Positions 21,033 through 34,700 of a stretch of DNA of 64,000 nucleotides are shown here, in pieces. Positions within the stretch are counted from its first letter, which is position 1. Each line of letters begins with the position of its first letter. The position numbers were made by a program, and so were the translations under genes. Source of the stretch: Taeniopygia guttata (Eukaryota > Chordata > Aves > Passeriformes > Estrildidae); assembly GCF_048771995.1 (NCBI RefSeq), contig NC_133024.1, positions 21,344,001-21,408,000 on the forward strand, read 5' to 3'. The notes under the pieces are model-generated. The model made no database searches and was not told the origin of the DNA. It worked only from the letters and a program-made list of their open reading frames with translations.

Positions 21033-21340
21033 GAAGAGACCTTCAAGATCATAGAGTCCAACCTGTTCCCTGACACCTCAACTAAACCATGGCATTGAGT
21101 GCCACATCCAGTCTTTTTTTAAATACATCCAGGGATGGTGACTCCACCACCTGCCTGGGCCACCCCAGTACTTTGTCACTCTTTCTGTGAAAAACATTTT
21201 CCTAATATCTGACCTATATTTTCCTTTACACAGCTTGAGCCTGTGTCCTCTTATTCTGTCCATTGCTGCCTGGAGACAGAGACTGACCCCACCTGACTAC
21301 AGACACCTTTCAGGAAGTTGTAGATAAGGTTGAACTCAGC

Positions 21341-22788
21341 AGCAGAGCTGCCAGTTTTAGTGCCAGGAGTCTGGAATAATTAGGAAACCCCCAAGCAACA
21401 GCTCCTGCCTTTGCCTTTTGCTGATAAAAACACATAGCCACAGGACTGGATTGTCCCTGTCTTGATGCCTGCTGTTGTGGCTGCATCACACTCTTGCAGT
21501 TTCCACTGTGATTGACTTTATCTGTCTCCTCTGTCCAGGCAGTGCCTTATCCTGTTGCTTTGTGGTAAAAAGCATCATGATATCTGTCTCCTATCCTTCC
21601 TACCTAGAGCAAAAGAAAACCTCTTCTGCACTGGCTGTCCAGTCTTGCCTTTCTGGGCTCATTCTGTGCTTTGTACCTGTCATTCTCACAGAGACTTGAT
21701 GTCTGTAGAATGTTCTATGAAAGAAAATAGTGTGGGAGCAGCCCAAGTTACTGTGTTCTGTGCTGCTCAACTGGCACCCTCAATTACAGTAACAGGTAGC
21801 TGTTAAATTTGTTATGCTTTTGATTCTTGCTACCTATAACAGCAATCCCTACATTATTTTCAATTATTTTGGAGAGCAAAAGACTTGAGATAGCAATGGA
21901 TTGATTCTGAATACCACCAAAGCAGGTAATATCCCTACTGGTGATCTCTGTTTATTTAAAATACAGTGGAGAAAAATAATTTATTTGAGGCTAGGAATGA
22001 TAATTTCTAGCAGAAAAATGGAGTGGAACTCTTCTTTGAGTGAAAGGGGAAAAAAGAGGCAGTTGACTATTCTTGGTGGTGAGGATAAGTCTGCCCTCAG
22101 CTGTTGGGCTGGGCCTTAACCTGTCTGACAGGATAACTGAAGGCTCTGTACATATTTTGAAAACCTTTACAGCTCTGGGCATTGGATGAGATGAGTACCA
22201 GCTGGCATCCTGATGCTGAGCGAATGGCAAGTGTGAGTGGTGGGACCACAGTGCTAGACAGTTTTTCTCTGTGCGCGGGTTTCTGGAATTATTGTTAAAT
22301 ATCATGGGGTAATGTAAGGTGGGGTGCTCTTGGGGGTAAGCCACAAGAGCCACAAAAATAACCCAATCTATGGCTTGATTCAATTTGTTCAAGAAAAGAA
22401 CTCTATGGAATGCTAGAGCTCTTGCTTAAGCTTGTTAAATGGATGAGCTGAAGAAACAACAAGGCATCCTTCAAGGCAGGGAAACAACAGATCCTGGATG
22501 ATATAAGGAGCAGTGCTAAAATGAACTTCCGGTATCCTACGTGATGATAGGACTGTAACAAAAATAGTTTGCTAATCAGATCTAGCAAAAAGCTTTCCTT
22601 CCTGGTGACAAATACTGACTGGTTAGGGCTTCCTGAGCTTGGGGACTTGGTAAGAGGTAAGTTTCACAGGCAAAGAGTAATGTGGTTGTTTTCACAGCCT
22701 CTCTGAGGAATTTCTGCTTTAAAGGTGTGACTGCAGCACCACTTATCACTGGCTGGGGGCTATGTACAAGTCACAAATGGGACGGGAC
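21341..22788. other. Unique non-coding DNA
   Basis: No exon, RNA gene or transposon recognised. Open frames are at most 133 codons and lack domain signatures. Confidence 0.45.
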
Positions 22789-23313
22789 TGCTGAGGAACG
22801 TGTTTCAAGCTGTTTATTTTTTAGCATAAGTCTCATTACATGGTTATGACAATGGGAAGATGCCAGAAGCTCATATCCCAGGCAACTGACCAATAACTTA
22901 ATGTTACAACTTACTTTATAAGCTTTTTGACCAATCACACAAAGCAAAAGCATATTGACAGTAGTTCTGTCCAATCACTATAAATACACGTCCCTTTGGT
23001 TAAAACAATGCTTGCTTATTTCAAATACAATACTTGCTTGTAAACCTTAAGATACAATGCACAGAGCTCCATTATTAAGCTTAGAACTTCCTAATATCTC
23101 ACCAGAGATACTTTTCTGCAACTTAGGGAGTTATTCTACCAAAGCGTTAATACACAGACCATTGTTCTATTTGTCCTTTCTTTCTACTTCTTGTATAATT
23201 TTTCTGCTGACGAACCTTATAGCTACTGCTTAGCTTTAAATCATCATCTTGCTGTCTCTGAGGCCTGCCTTTTGCAACGTCCCCAAAACCCTCTGATTTT
23301 AAGGAATCCCACA
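22789..23313. mobile_element. Probable solo LTR
   Basis: From memory this segment resembles a common songbird LTR: it begins TGCTGAGGAAC and ends AAGGAATCCCACA (TG...CA). It contains CCAATCACTATAAATAC near 22970 and a run rich in short conserved-looking blocks. A TTTATT near the left end would be a minus-strand polyadenylation signal. The two orientation cues conflict, so no strand is given. I could not find a convincing target duplication, so the borders are provisional. Confidence 0.55.
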
Positions 23314-26062
23314 CCAGTCACCTGGGAAACAAATGGGAAAGCTCAGGTGTGCTGAGCAGCAGAAAGTCGATTCCCATTCTTGGCTGTGTATATAGGGTCT
23401 ATTAAGAGGGGATGAATTTTATAAAAGCATATGGAGTTACCCAGGAGAGATTAAAGTAATTCTTAATGAAAAAGGCTCTGTGAATTGTAAGGCATGCACT
23501 GGACTGTAAAATCAGAATTGTGCTGAAGACACAGAAGTGCTCTTGGACTGCTGCTTTTGAGACAGTGAGTTGAGAAAGAATCCAGAAGAGGGTAACAAAG
23601 GGCTGGGTAAAAGGGGAGAAAAGTGTCTCCAAGCCACTTCTGTTTCTTCTGCTGGGTGGCTCATTTAATCAAGTTTACCACAAATTTTCTTTTCTTGGTC
23701 TAAATATGAGCCTTGCTAGCTCAAATCAGTGTTTTTGAGCTTGCTCCTATCATGGCAAAAAAGTAGGGTGATGCATAACTGTGCTTCTTCACTTCCTCAG
23801 TAGTATGTCTAGGAAAATCATGGCTTCCTGAGGTATTTTCCATTTGTTTGGCTCTTGAGGTGCTTCTATTCAGACATGAGATAGCTGGCAAAAAAAGCCT
23901 TATTCAGAATCATGTTATGACAGCTTTGCACTAAGGTGGTATTTAGTTTCATCTCTCTGGAAATGGATGGAGAATTGCAGAGAAATAACCACCTAATTCA
24001 GAGCCACATAATTTGGATACCTGCAACCCCAAAATGCATTAATGTCTTTGTGGATATCAATTCCTGTTAATTCCTTTCTATCCAGTTAATCTAGTTAGTC
24101 ACCCACTGGGCTTGCAGCTCTCCACAGCAAAGCCAGCAGGATACAAAACAGGATAGATTTCTAATCTTTCATTTTTTCCCTTTTGCATTCTTCTGCATCA
24201 CAATACGTACTTGAAGCCAGCAGCTTGAATAGTCTTCAACATGAAGCCAAGTGAAGTGTGTGCTGACTGTGGAGGATCTGATCAGCAGAACAATGTCTAG
24301 CAAGGTCTAGCAAGGGATGCTCTGTATCCCCATCAGCAGCGTGGAGAAGGAACAAGAGAGCAAGCTAGGGAATTTAGCCTGTCATGGTAATTTGTTTCAG
24401 TTGGTGAAAGCTGTTGAGGTTTGTCAGACACTCCAGCAGGAGTTAAACATCTTGGCAGTGCAGTGAGAGATGGGATTTGACATGGATAAAGGTACAATAA
24501 TGCCCATTGGCATAAGTAATCCAAGTTCTCTTCGCTTGCCTGGGCTCTGAATTTGCAATCTGCTGTGAGGGCAGAACATTTGAGTAGATGCTATCACAGA
24601 TAGCTTAATGAAGTATAGAGTCACAGTTTTAAAAGGGAACTGAGCTGCTTGTGTGTTTGGAAAACTAATACAGTAACGTGGAGGGAACTCTAATGCATGG
24701 ATATTCTGATTAAAAAGTTAACAGTGAGCACATGATGCTGTGGTTGCCTCCTGCTGAGACCCAGAGCTCAGTGGGTCAAAAATAATTATCTGCTTGCATG
24801 GATATTAAAAGCACCCCAAATTAAATTATATGAGAAATACTTAAAAGGCTGTTCCATCTGTATTCTTCGGAGGCATAAGCTAACTCCTCTTTGAGGCATG
24901 GAAGAAAGCATTAAGGACATGAGTATTGTTTTCCAGAGTTTTTTTTTAACATCTTAACATCTTTTCTTTGAAGCATTAGTACTGGCTGTTGCCAGTGAGA
25001 CAATACAGCAGAATGGACTCAGGTCTGATCCAAGCAGGAAAAAAGTTATATTTCTGTACCAAAATTACAGTGACACATAGTACAGTGCTCTGTTTTATTC
25101 AGTAAGCTCTCAGATATTTGGTCATCCCTCCTCTAAAGTAATGTATTGTCATCTCATTAAATGCTAGATTCAATTTTGTGCTGAGTTGGGCAACATTTCA
25201 TTCACCAGGATATAGCTTCAGAAGTCTCAAAACTCACATGAAAGAGGTGAAGTTCTTAAAGAGTCGGAAAGACTCTGCATTTCTGACAAGAGCAGGTTTT
25301 TGGCTACCAGGTTGGTCTTCTCAGGAGCAAGGCACAGCAGAGTATATGAAAATCATTTTGACCTCTAAAGGTGTGATGTGTAAGGATGTACCATCCTTGT
25401 ATTCCTATACAAGGCCGACAAAGGGCAGGAACTACATGTAGAGGTTGCATAATGCTCTAATACTTACCATGAGTGGTTTAAACATATAAAAGTAGGAAAT
25501 ACAAACACTTCTAAAATGTAGTTCTCCTCTTACAAATGCACAGGATAGACTATACTGCCTTTTCATAAAGTGATCAAATTACACTGGGCTTTAAGTACTT
25601 TACTCTTGATTTGCCTTTTCAGTGCCAGGTTACAATCCAAATGCTTTTTCCTGGAGCCACATAATTTGGAGCCATTATTGCACCAGATGGCACAACTTTG
25701 GTTTCTATTTTTTCTTCAGTTTGCCAGTCTGGATTTGTTTGGTTTTTTGCAAGCATTATTATGCTGGGAAAAGTGTTGTTCTGGCAATCTAATGGTATTA
25801 TTCTCCTCCTTGCTGCATACAACAGTACAGGAAGAACCAAACTAAATTTCTGGGGAGCACACCTGGTGCCTGGCATGGCCAGTCCTTGTGCTGCTCCTGG
25901 TGTATTATGGGGACTGCAGTGTGACCAATTTTCATTGTAGATCCCCAGACATCAAACTGAAGCCAATCATTTCACAAGGGCACTTGGAAGATTAAACATT
26001 TCCTGTCACAGATCTGAGGTCTGTTCTTGCAGAGTCCCAGGGTGAACATGTCAGGTCTTTTA
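23314..26062. other. Unique non-coding DNA
   Basis: No gene or repeat recognised. A small duplication TCTAGCAAGG/TCTAGCAAGG lies near 24294-24315. TTTTA at 26058-26062 is the left target copy of the next LTR. Confidence 0.45.
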
Positions 26063-26735
26063 TGTTATGAACAAAATAGCCTGGCTGGGACACTTGGCTT
26101 GGGCTAAGTACTGACATTGAAATGTTAATTAGCTAATTGTTCCTGGGAATCACCTACCTCCCCCCACCCTCACTACCATTCTAGGACTGGGATGCAAAAT
26201 AATCCAGTGGAATCATGGGAGGGGGTTTTGGGGATGAAAAACACCCCTAAATGGAAAAGATGGGCACAGTGGAGGGGGCTGGATGGGTGTGCTCATTGGG
26301 GAAAAGGGAACCCCATCCCTAGTCTGTGTTCGACCTGTCACCATAACCTGCAGAGTACCAGACTGGACTGGGCTGTGGGAAGCAGGAGCTAAGCACACAC
26401 ACACTTCCTGGTGTTACCAGGAGGGAAGGAGAGGGACAGCTGCCACTGGACTTCGGCAGCAGGCTCTGCACATCCCCTCACCCTTGGGCTACCAGTGTGC
26501 CAGGAGGAAAGGAGAGAGGACAGTCTGCTGGGACTTCAGATACAGACTGCACACCTCTTCACCTCCAGCTACTAGCGTGCCACGGGGACTCCAGGGACAG
26601 ACTCTGCACGCCTTCTCACCCTTTGGCTACCGGAGAAGCTACAACAGTGGGGGCGAGCTCCTTGTTGAGCCCCCTGCCGAGCTGACTATTAAAAAGAGCT
26701 GACTAATAATAAAGGCATAGACCCTGTTCATTTCA
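26063..26735 (+). mobile_element. Solo LTR, copy B of the twin family
   Basis: Same family, orientation and structure as 19202-19855, with only scattered substitutions and small indels by eye. It starts TGTTATGAAC and ends GTTCATTTCA. Flanks are TTTTA and TTTTT (4 of 5 match). Near the 3' end it carries an AATAATAAAGGCATAG segment with a canonical AATAAA and a short duplication of GAGCTGACTA that copy A lacks. The different target duplications of A and B show independent insertions. Confidence 0.83.
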
Positions 26736-29700
26736 TTTTTGCTTTCAGCGTGAAAGAACCAGTGATGTACAAGCTGATGCTGGTTGGGAATGTGAAACAC
26801 CTTGTGTCATTTCTTCAAAGCTTTGCCTGCATCTAGTTGTCTGGCTGGGTGCTCAGATGGCTTTACCTCAAGGTTTGTGCAATACATTCTAGGGCCATAT
26901 TATGCAAAAAAATTTCATGCCAGGCTGCTCCCAAAGGGGCCAGCGGGATTTACTGGCTAGTGAGCATTTTCACTGAGGGACACCACTAATGCCTGTGCTG
27001 TAGGGTACAGACCTTCTATCCACCCAGTTCCAAGACACAAGTCTGATGTATTTAGATGTTATTTATTTTTTTCTTTGAGGAGGGAAAGCATGAAGAAACT
27101 TGTTTTCCCAAAGTATTTTTATGTGCATTAATCACTTGATTTTGCACTCTGCATGCCTTCTCAAAAGCAGCTGCATGGTATGTTCCTTGAGCCTAGGCCA
27201 TCATTTGTTGAGGAAACAAATCAAAGACTGACTGGATCCTCAGCTGATAAAAAATGGAATTGGAAGCTAATCGTTTTTGCTAAGGGCTTGACTCCTGCTC
27301 CTTAAGAGCTGCCTTCTTCCCTGTTTTAACAATTTTTGTCATGGGAAGCAATTATAGAGTAAAAGGAGAAAAAATATCCAAAATCGTTCTCATGAGCGGC
27401 TATTCAAAAATACAGTTGGAGGATGAGTAGCAAGCCTGAATAGTGTTTGTATAAGGAAGCAATAAATCTTTGTAATGCAGCTATTGGCTATTTTGATGTA
27501 ATAAAGCACGGGCTTTGAAATCTGTTACTGCCATAAAGGGGTTTTGCTCCTCTAGGCAGAAATAGGCTGTAGTCTTGTCACTGTAGAGGGAGGGAGGCTC
27601 TGGCTATTTTCTCAAGCATTCTTATGAGAGTCAATGAGTACAGGATACTCAGCACTGCATTCAAAGCTGCCCCTGCTGCAAGCAGTACCTAGTCCTTAGT
27701 GACTCCCCCAAAGCAATTGAATTCTGAGTGGCTGCTAGTGTTTTTGAAAAGAACATTTAATTCTTTGAAAACACAATAGTATCAACCTTTATTGATTTTC
27801 AGTTTGTGCTCTGCATTTGCAACAAACTACTGTTTAAGCTGCCTTTGTGGTTAACCCATGGGAGTGGACGTAAAGAGCCACAGCTGTGCCTCTGAGAATA
27901 GAAAAGTGTTAAAAATACATTAACCATGTGTTTCCTGCTGAGAATCTTGGAAGTTTAAAGATGAATGGGCTCTACTCAGGCAGTGTCTTGCAAGTACACA
28001 TCATTGCCCCTGAGTCAGTAGGCTTCCCAGTTTGCTACCCTGTGTTGATACAACCCAGCACTGTGCTATACTTCAGTACTAGACTGAACAGATGCTGTAG
28101 AAACTTGACTGGTTTCAGCATTACCTGTCTTCGTAACCCTGCTATGGTGCACTGGATTATCTAGAAAATTTAAAGATACTGATTTCTAGGTTTCATTTCC
28201 TTTTTCTTATTGCATAACTCATATCATTCAAGCCTGGTACCTCATGAGGTGTCCTATGACCAAATGAATGAATTTTTTCCCCCCTCCCTTATACCCTTTG
28301 ACTCACAGGGGAAAGAAAAGGCTGGCTTGGCACATAGGCATTCACTGCAGACCTTTGTGGTGAGCTGTAGTGACCAGTGTAAAGGTTTGCCTCCATTACA
28401 GACCCTCAGCACAGAGCCAGTCCTGATTATCTTGTGTTTATCATTCCCATTTGTACAGTGCAAGGAGTCATCCTGCCACAGGTTGTGAAGTCCCCAGAGG
28501 CAGTGACAGGCACAGGCCTATCAGTGGTGTGGGGCACCACTGATAATGATGGTGGAAGAACTTTTGTTACTACTCCCTTTTTTGGGGCTCATCTTTCCAC
28601 AGAGACCAGTGTTTTTCATTTATGAAATAATTTCTCCAAGTAATGTTTCAGGCCTGAATATCTTGCTACTTTTGCCTTGTACCTTTTCTGCTCATCAGCA
28701 GAGGATTTTAGTTTCTGAAAGGTGTCATTGTCACTACAGTTCACTCAGTCTATGACCAGCTTTTCTGACATCATAGAGATGGAACCCAAGGGCAAATCCA
28801 CGTGAACTGGCCACTAATGCTCACAGAAACATGTTCTTGTAACAGAAGTGGCAGTCCCAGGAAGGTCAGAGTCTCACAAGTGAAAGGATGGCTTGCTAAA
28901 GAGCTCAGTGGTCTTGTGGCCAGGAAATAATGACTTTTCATGGTGTGAAACACATGTGTGAAACATGGTGTGTGATGCTGCTTACTTGGAGGGGAAATGT
29001 TAGCAGAGGGGAGGGATAGGGTGTGTGTGGAAACATCTGTGTGAAGTGCAGTGGTAGGAAAGGGTTTGTGTGCAAGGAGGTTTGTGAGTCTGGTGTGAGT
29101 GAAGGAAAGAGTGGGCATTGCCAGTGACAGCTCTATGTGCTTAGTGATTATTTGGCTTGCATAGGAGGAGAAATGTGGGGAAGAGTGGTGTCATAGGGCT
29201 CTTTTGAGGTAATAAATAACCTGTGGTTTCAAGAGATTAATCTATAGCTATGGGTGGCCATCTGAATGGTGAAAGTGATGCCCATGGGTTCAGTTTCCTT
29301 CCCTCTCATTAGTGTCTGGAGTTTTTAAGCAGTGGCCTTGGGGCAAGGCCTTTCTGGCGAAGGATCATGGAGAGATTAAATACACTGACCCCAAACCATA
29401 CACCCTCCCTCCTCAGCATTTGAACTGTAGAGCATAGTCTCTAGAGTGTGGGGTTTCCAGGGCTTACAGCTCAACTTCCAAGAGGCTGCTGTGTCTCTTA
29501 TCTGGTGGTTGTGAGCATTAGAAAGTAATTCAGACAGTGTTTGAATGTTTAACTAACCCCAGTTTCTGAATCCTGGGACAGACTGCAGAGAACTCAAACT
29601 TTTTGGCTAATCCCCTTTCTGATTCTTCTATCTTGCAGAGATTCTTTGTGTGCTATAGTTGGTAAGGCTATGTTCTTCCTCTAGGTCAGCTGCACCTCAC

Positions 29701-31136
29701 TGAATTTGGACAATGATCTGTCACTGTGATTTACCTCCTTGCTTAGAGACATCTGTCTTAAAGTTAATTATGTCATATCCAGAGTGCAGTTCAAAAGCCA
29801 AGTCTAATGCTAACAGTCTTTAAGTGCTACCCAAGGTCATCCTATCCCTGAAACTGTGGGCTAAAAGGCAAGCAGCAAATTTAATTGATGTTTCCATTTC
29901 CTTATGAAGGAAGGTCTAAGCATAAATTAAGAAGCCAGTAAGGTTTTATTTTTAGTTGAAAAGAAATAAATAATCTGTTCAGGTTAAATGCAGTAGCTTG
30001 CCAAGGAATGGCTTGTTCTTACAAGGCTGTAGGCATACATGTTTACCTGGCAATGTATTCACAGACATCTGTGCTGCCTGGTGCTCTGTGATATTTACCA
30101 TGTTGCAGGCCCCCAAAACACAACCTGTGAGAACCATCTTGTAAGCTGAAATTCTTCTGATTTCAGGCTTGATAGCTCAACTAAAATAAATGACTTTGCA
30201 CTGAGAGGAGTGTTGATGCTCCGTGGTGGTGAGCAAAACTCAGGGGTCCTGTTCAAGGACAGCTTATATGATGCTGCCAGCTTCTGAGTGGTGACTGTCA
30301 TGACAACCCCTGTCTGCACCTGTGGCCTTCTTTCTCCCTTGCTTTTCAGCCTCTGCTTCCAAGCAGGTCTGTGGCAGCTTTTATCTCAGCTTTTACCTGG
30401 TGTTGCACACAGACATTTTCAAAACAGCAATAAACTTTCCAAAGGATTATGCAAGGGTTTTGCATGAGAATGGCATAGAAGCACACAGAGGTAATGTGTG
30501 ACAGCTCAGTTGCTACCTGTAAATTGTGTGAAAGCAGGACTTCAGTGTGACATTGAGATATTGGTACAGGCACTTGCAGACCCTTATTTCTAGAGCACCT
30601 TGCCAGGTTTGGGGGATAAAAGAGTGATTCAAAGTGAAGTTGAAACAAAACTTACCAGACAATAGAGAGTGTTCTGTTTTACTGATTTTTTTATGATGAG
30701 GAACTGATAACTTCTGCTTCTGTTTCAGGTATAGCTAGTTATATGAAATTATAATTATATTGTAAGTGGTTATTATTGTTGGCTGGCATGGAAGACCAGG
30801 GAGCAGATGCAAGCCTTGTTTGCTCTGATTTTGAATTAAGCTTTTGGCAAAGGCAATTTTGTGTCCATGATCAGTCACTTCTTTTCCATCTACTTGTAAT
30901 AAAACCAGGTAAATGAAAGTCTGTCAGCACAGAAGTTGAAGGAAAAGAATCGAACTAGGATGGAAAACCAAAGAGAGTGAGATGAGCTAGATACCAGATA
31001 CACTGTTACATCATAATTGATGGAGGGTATTTCCTGCCTTGAGATGGAAATGGATTGTGTTTCTTTGTCACATAAACCATTGCCATCTTCTTAAAGCTGA
31101 GGCTGGATAGAAAAGTGTGATGTAGTTCTTATGAGG
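26736..31136. other. Unique non-coding DNA
   Basis: About 4.4 kb, AT-rich, without a recognised exon, RNA gene or transposon. TG-rich tracts occur near 28950-29110. Confidence 0.45.
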
Positions 31137-31765
31137 TGTCGGAATCTGTGGGTACTGATGATTCCGAGATTGTATAAAGTCTCTGTCTTTCTGCCCCATT
31201 GCCAAAGAAGAAGCCATAATTAGTCTGTGCTGTTTTCAAGGTTGTTTATTCTTGCTTATCTCTAACATGTTCTGCTGCCCTGCCACAGGTGTGTCCTGCA
31301 GGGCAGCGTGCGGGGCTCTGCCCGCAGTGGGATGTTACAAACATTATATACCAGAAACTACGTGTGCTATATTTACAATAATGTGCCAATATCCCCAGCC
31401 TAAACCAGTAGAAAAATGCCAACACTACAGTGAAACATGGAGGGCATGAAGAAGGAGAAAAAGGACAAGACACACCCAATTTCCTCCATCTCGTCCCCTT
31501 TGAACCCCTAATCTAGAAACCTAAAATTTTACTTTTGCACCCGTGCCACACTTAGTTATTACTTATATCAAACACTCTGAGCTTGTAATTCATCCTGTAA
31601 GATTGAAAACTCTTTTCCATGGACAGACATTAGAGACAGCGCCTCTCGGGGCTCTGTACAGGGGGGTTTCTGACCTCCTGCCAGGGTCCCAGGCCCTCCA
31701 GAGCAGACAGAGGGAAGCCCTGGATTCCCACAATGAGGAAAAACCCTTCTCTTAGTCCCCAAGTT
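31137..31765 (-). mobile_element. Probable songbird-type solo LTR
   Basis: Starts TGTCGGAATCTGTGGG, contains CTGTGCTGTTTTCAAGG then GTTTATTCTTGC (minus-strand AATAAA), and ends near CAAGTTCTGCACA. I recognise the block order from memory as a frequent passerine LTR. The middle has a GC-rich CTGCAGGGCAGCGTGC stretch. No clear target duplication was found, so the right border is approximate. Confidence 0.6.
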
Positions 31766-34700
31766 CTGCACAGGAAGCAGAAGACTAGCAAAAGACAAGG
31801 ACTAGAAAACCCATTCCCAGGCTGCATCTGGAGTCAATGAAAGAGGATAAATTTAGGACCTATTGTGCTGTCACTTGTGTGTACTTCTTTTTTGGTGTGG
31901 AACAGGAATGAGATGAATAATTAATGGAATGAATACACAATGGTTTTAGGACTAGCAGCAAGCTTTTTAGAGCTTTGCTGGAAATGGCCTGAGTTGAATT
32001 TTGACCAGCTAAAATATTAAGCTAGTTGTCTGTTCATCTGACTGCATCTTGGAAGTACTTAACTATAAGGTGTATTGTGACTTTCCTGTTAGTGCATTCC
32101 CACTGGAAAGGCAAGTGGTTCTCTGTGAACATTTCTGTTTATAGTAATATGTTCTGCACTGTGGGAAGGTAAATGAGAGGCAGATAATTCACAATATGGG
32201 TTTGCCTCATTAAGCCCAATTTAGATCCACAATGAATTGTCTCAATTTTATGCTATCTTAAAAGAGTTAGTCTTGTAACAGATTTTTCTATTTTCAGTCT
32301 TGTCATAGGCATTTTGACATATTGCTTATAGGGTGCCTAAGATGTATTTTTGTACCTGTTTTGTGCTATTTCTGTGAATCCTCAGCTGTGTTTGTTTGGT
32401 GTTTCAAGCCTATTTAAATTCAAACTAATGACTTCACAGAATATTACCTAGGGCCACAGGAAGATTTGCTGTATTTGAATCAATTGACTTCAGTAACCAG
32501 AAGGGGAGAATAAGTATGGATCACGGATCCAGTATATGAATAGGTATGGAAGGTAGTTACTTTCTTTTAGGAAGTGCACACTGGAAACCTGCAGCTCTTG
32601 GTGAAAAGCTATTTCTTTGGAAGCCTCAATTTGAAAAATTCCTGAGAATACCTCCAAAATCAAATGGGATTTACCCTCTTACACTGAACATCTTAGCAAC
32701 CTGTACTAAAACACAATTAAAATTTGTCCTTTAAGAACATTCTATAACCAATATGTACAGTGTGGACAGGGACTAGCTTAGAAACATCTAGCCAATGATG
32801 CTCAGCTGAACATTGCTGAAAATCTTACCCAGACCTGGATTATCACCTTACATGATCTTCCAAGTCTGGAAATTTCTTTCATTTTCACTTGCTGAAACAG
32901 TTAAAAGATGAGTTGACTCTGAAGCAGATGTCACATGTCAATGGCAGTTTCTGCAGATGAATAGCAAAGCTCTTCAGGAGTACTAAAAATAGAAATAAAC
33001 TATAGTTGGGAAGAGTCAATCCCTAGCACTTAATCTATAAATAAGCAAGCTATTGACTAGTATGATAGGTTTTTATTTTTCATGTATCTTAAGCACTTTG
33101 GAAAGCAGAGATAACATGATGTGGATGTTAAAACCATGAACTAAGTGAGGACTTTGGATATGTGGTTTAGGTGACTTGCAGTAATCACAGCCGTAGGTTT
33201 TTGGGATCTTGCAGAGCAGTGGTACTGTTTTCAGTCTTCACTAGTTTTAAAATGTAGTCCGATAAGATGGGTGGGACATTTTAAAATGCAATTCTACCAC
33301 TAGATGGGGGGCAGTAGTTATCTTGACAGTACTTTACAGTCCCTCTTATTAGAAATAAAACAAAAAGGCTTTACTGTATGTGCTTCTATACCCAGTATGC
33401 TGCTTTTGAGCACAGCTGGTCTGACACAGTGTGGGTGCTTGCAGTCTAAGCAGGTCGCTTGGACTCTATATACAAGGGAGAGCAATAGACACATCAGCAG
33501 TTCATTTCCTCTTTTTCTAAAGTAGATCTCTAAACAGATAGGCAGCTGAATGGCATGGTAAAAGTGCTTGTTTTCCCTGTCCTGGACTATAAAGGGATAC
33601 TAAGTGTTCTCTCATCTCAGATGGAAGCATCTTCATTTTAGGTACCAAAAAGTGGATGAAGGAAGCCCCACAACTTTCTTCACTATTTGCAGGTGCTGTC
33701 TTTCACAAGCTTCCTTTCTGGGAATGCACTTCTGCCCATTGAAGTGAAAGATTAGGAAAGGACCTCATATGCCTTTGTAATCCGAAAGGTTTGGGAGAAG
33801 TCTGTTTCTGTTTCACCATCTCTTTCCTCTAAAACAGAGGAATCTCAGAGGTATGTAGTTGCTTTGCTTATATCACAGGGATCCCACTGTGGCCAGGGCT
33901 CCTGCACACTGCAGGCTGCTTGCTGTCTCATCAGTGTCACACATGCTCCAGGTCTCTGGTTAGAGCTGAGGGAGACTTAAAGTAATTTCCACACCTACTC
34001 CTTTCTCCAAACCACTTTCACTTTAACTCATGAAAATGTACAAATGAGGGGGGGGGAGGGGCGGCTTAAAGATGGATTTCTAGGGGCAGTACTCAGTTTT
34101 GTAAGACTTATGTCTGTTATGATACTTAATACCAGCTGAAAATATCCCCTCAGGTAGTTCTTCACCTTTCAAGAGACAATTCTGACAGACTATGTGGACT
34201 GAATCAGACCTAAGAGTATTAATAGCAAAATTGTTCTGAGTTTCACTGGCAATGGATAAGGTACAGGATTCAGCCAACACATGCAGTTGGGTTCCCATAT
34301 TCAATTTTGCCAGCAAAAGTGCTAGCAATTACAGCTTCATTGAGGACTGTTACATTTGAAAAAGCATTAAAATCTCCCAATCTGTACCTTGCAAGGCTGT
34401 CCAACTTACCTATGTCCTTGCTCTCTTTGTTCATGCTAAATTAAAAGGACACAAATTATTGTGACCTGGCTTGCCGATTGTTTAGCTTCATCTTTCTCCT
34501 GCCTTTAGAAAGAGACTTACATGAGAATAGATGTAATATACCTGCCAGTAGCTTTTAAATTTTGCTGAGGCTTCCTGCTTCCTTTCAAACATGTGAAAAT
34601 GTGGCTTACTTGTAAGCAGTTAATGATGAGAAAATTTAAGAGTTATGAACCTTTTTATTTAGAGAATGTTTTGTTTTCAGTACTCCTTTTTTGTCCTTAG

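Larger units (their letters stand above)
20352..21340 (-). mobile_element. CR1 LINE 3' end, split by an LTR
   Basis: The left piece (20352-20380, AGAATCACAGAATCAC...GGTTGGAAGA) and right piece (21033 to about 21340, GACCTTCAAGATCATAGAGTC, then the AGGGATGGTGACTCCACCACC and CTCTTTCTGTGAAAAAC segments) are the reverse complement of the 3' end of avian CR1 retrotransposons. The two join cleanly when the LTR at 20381-21032 and one GAAGA copy are removed. The element is 5'-truncated as usual. The right edge is approximate. Confidence 0.88.

Noticed and set aside
19202..26735. The two similar LTRs as 5' and 3' LTRs of one provirus
   Set aside because: Each has its own flanking duplication, and the interval holds CR1 and unique sequence with no gag, pol or env.
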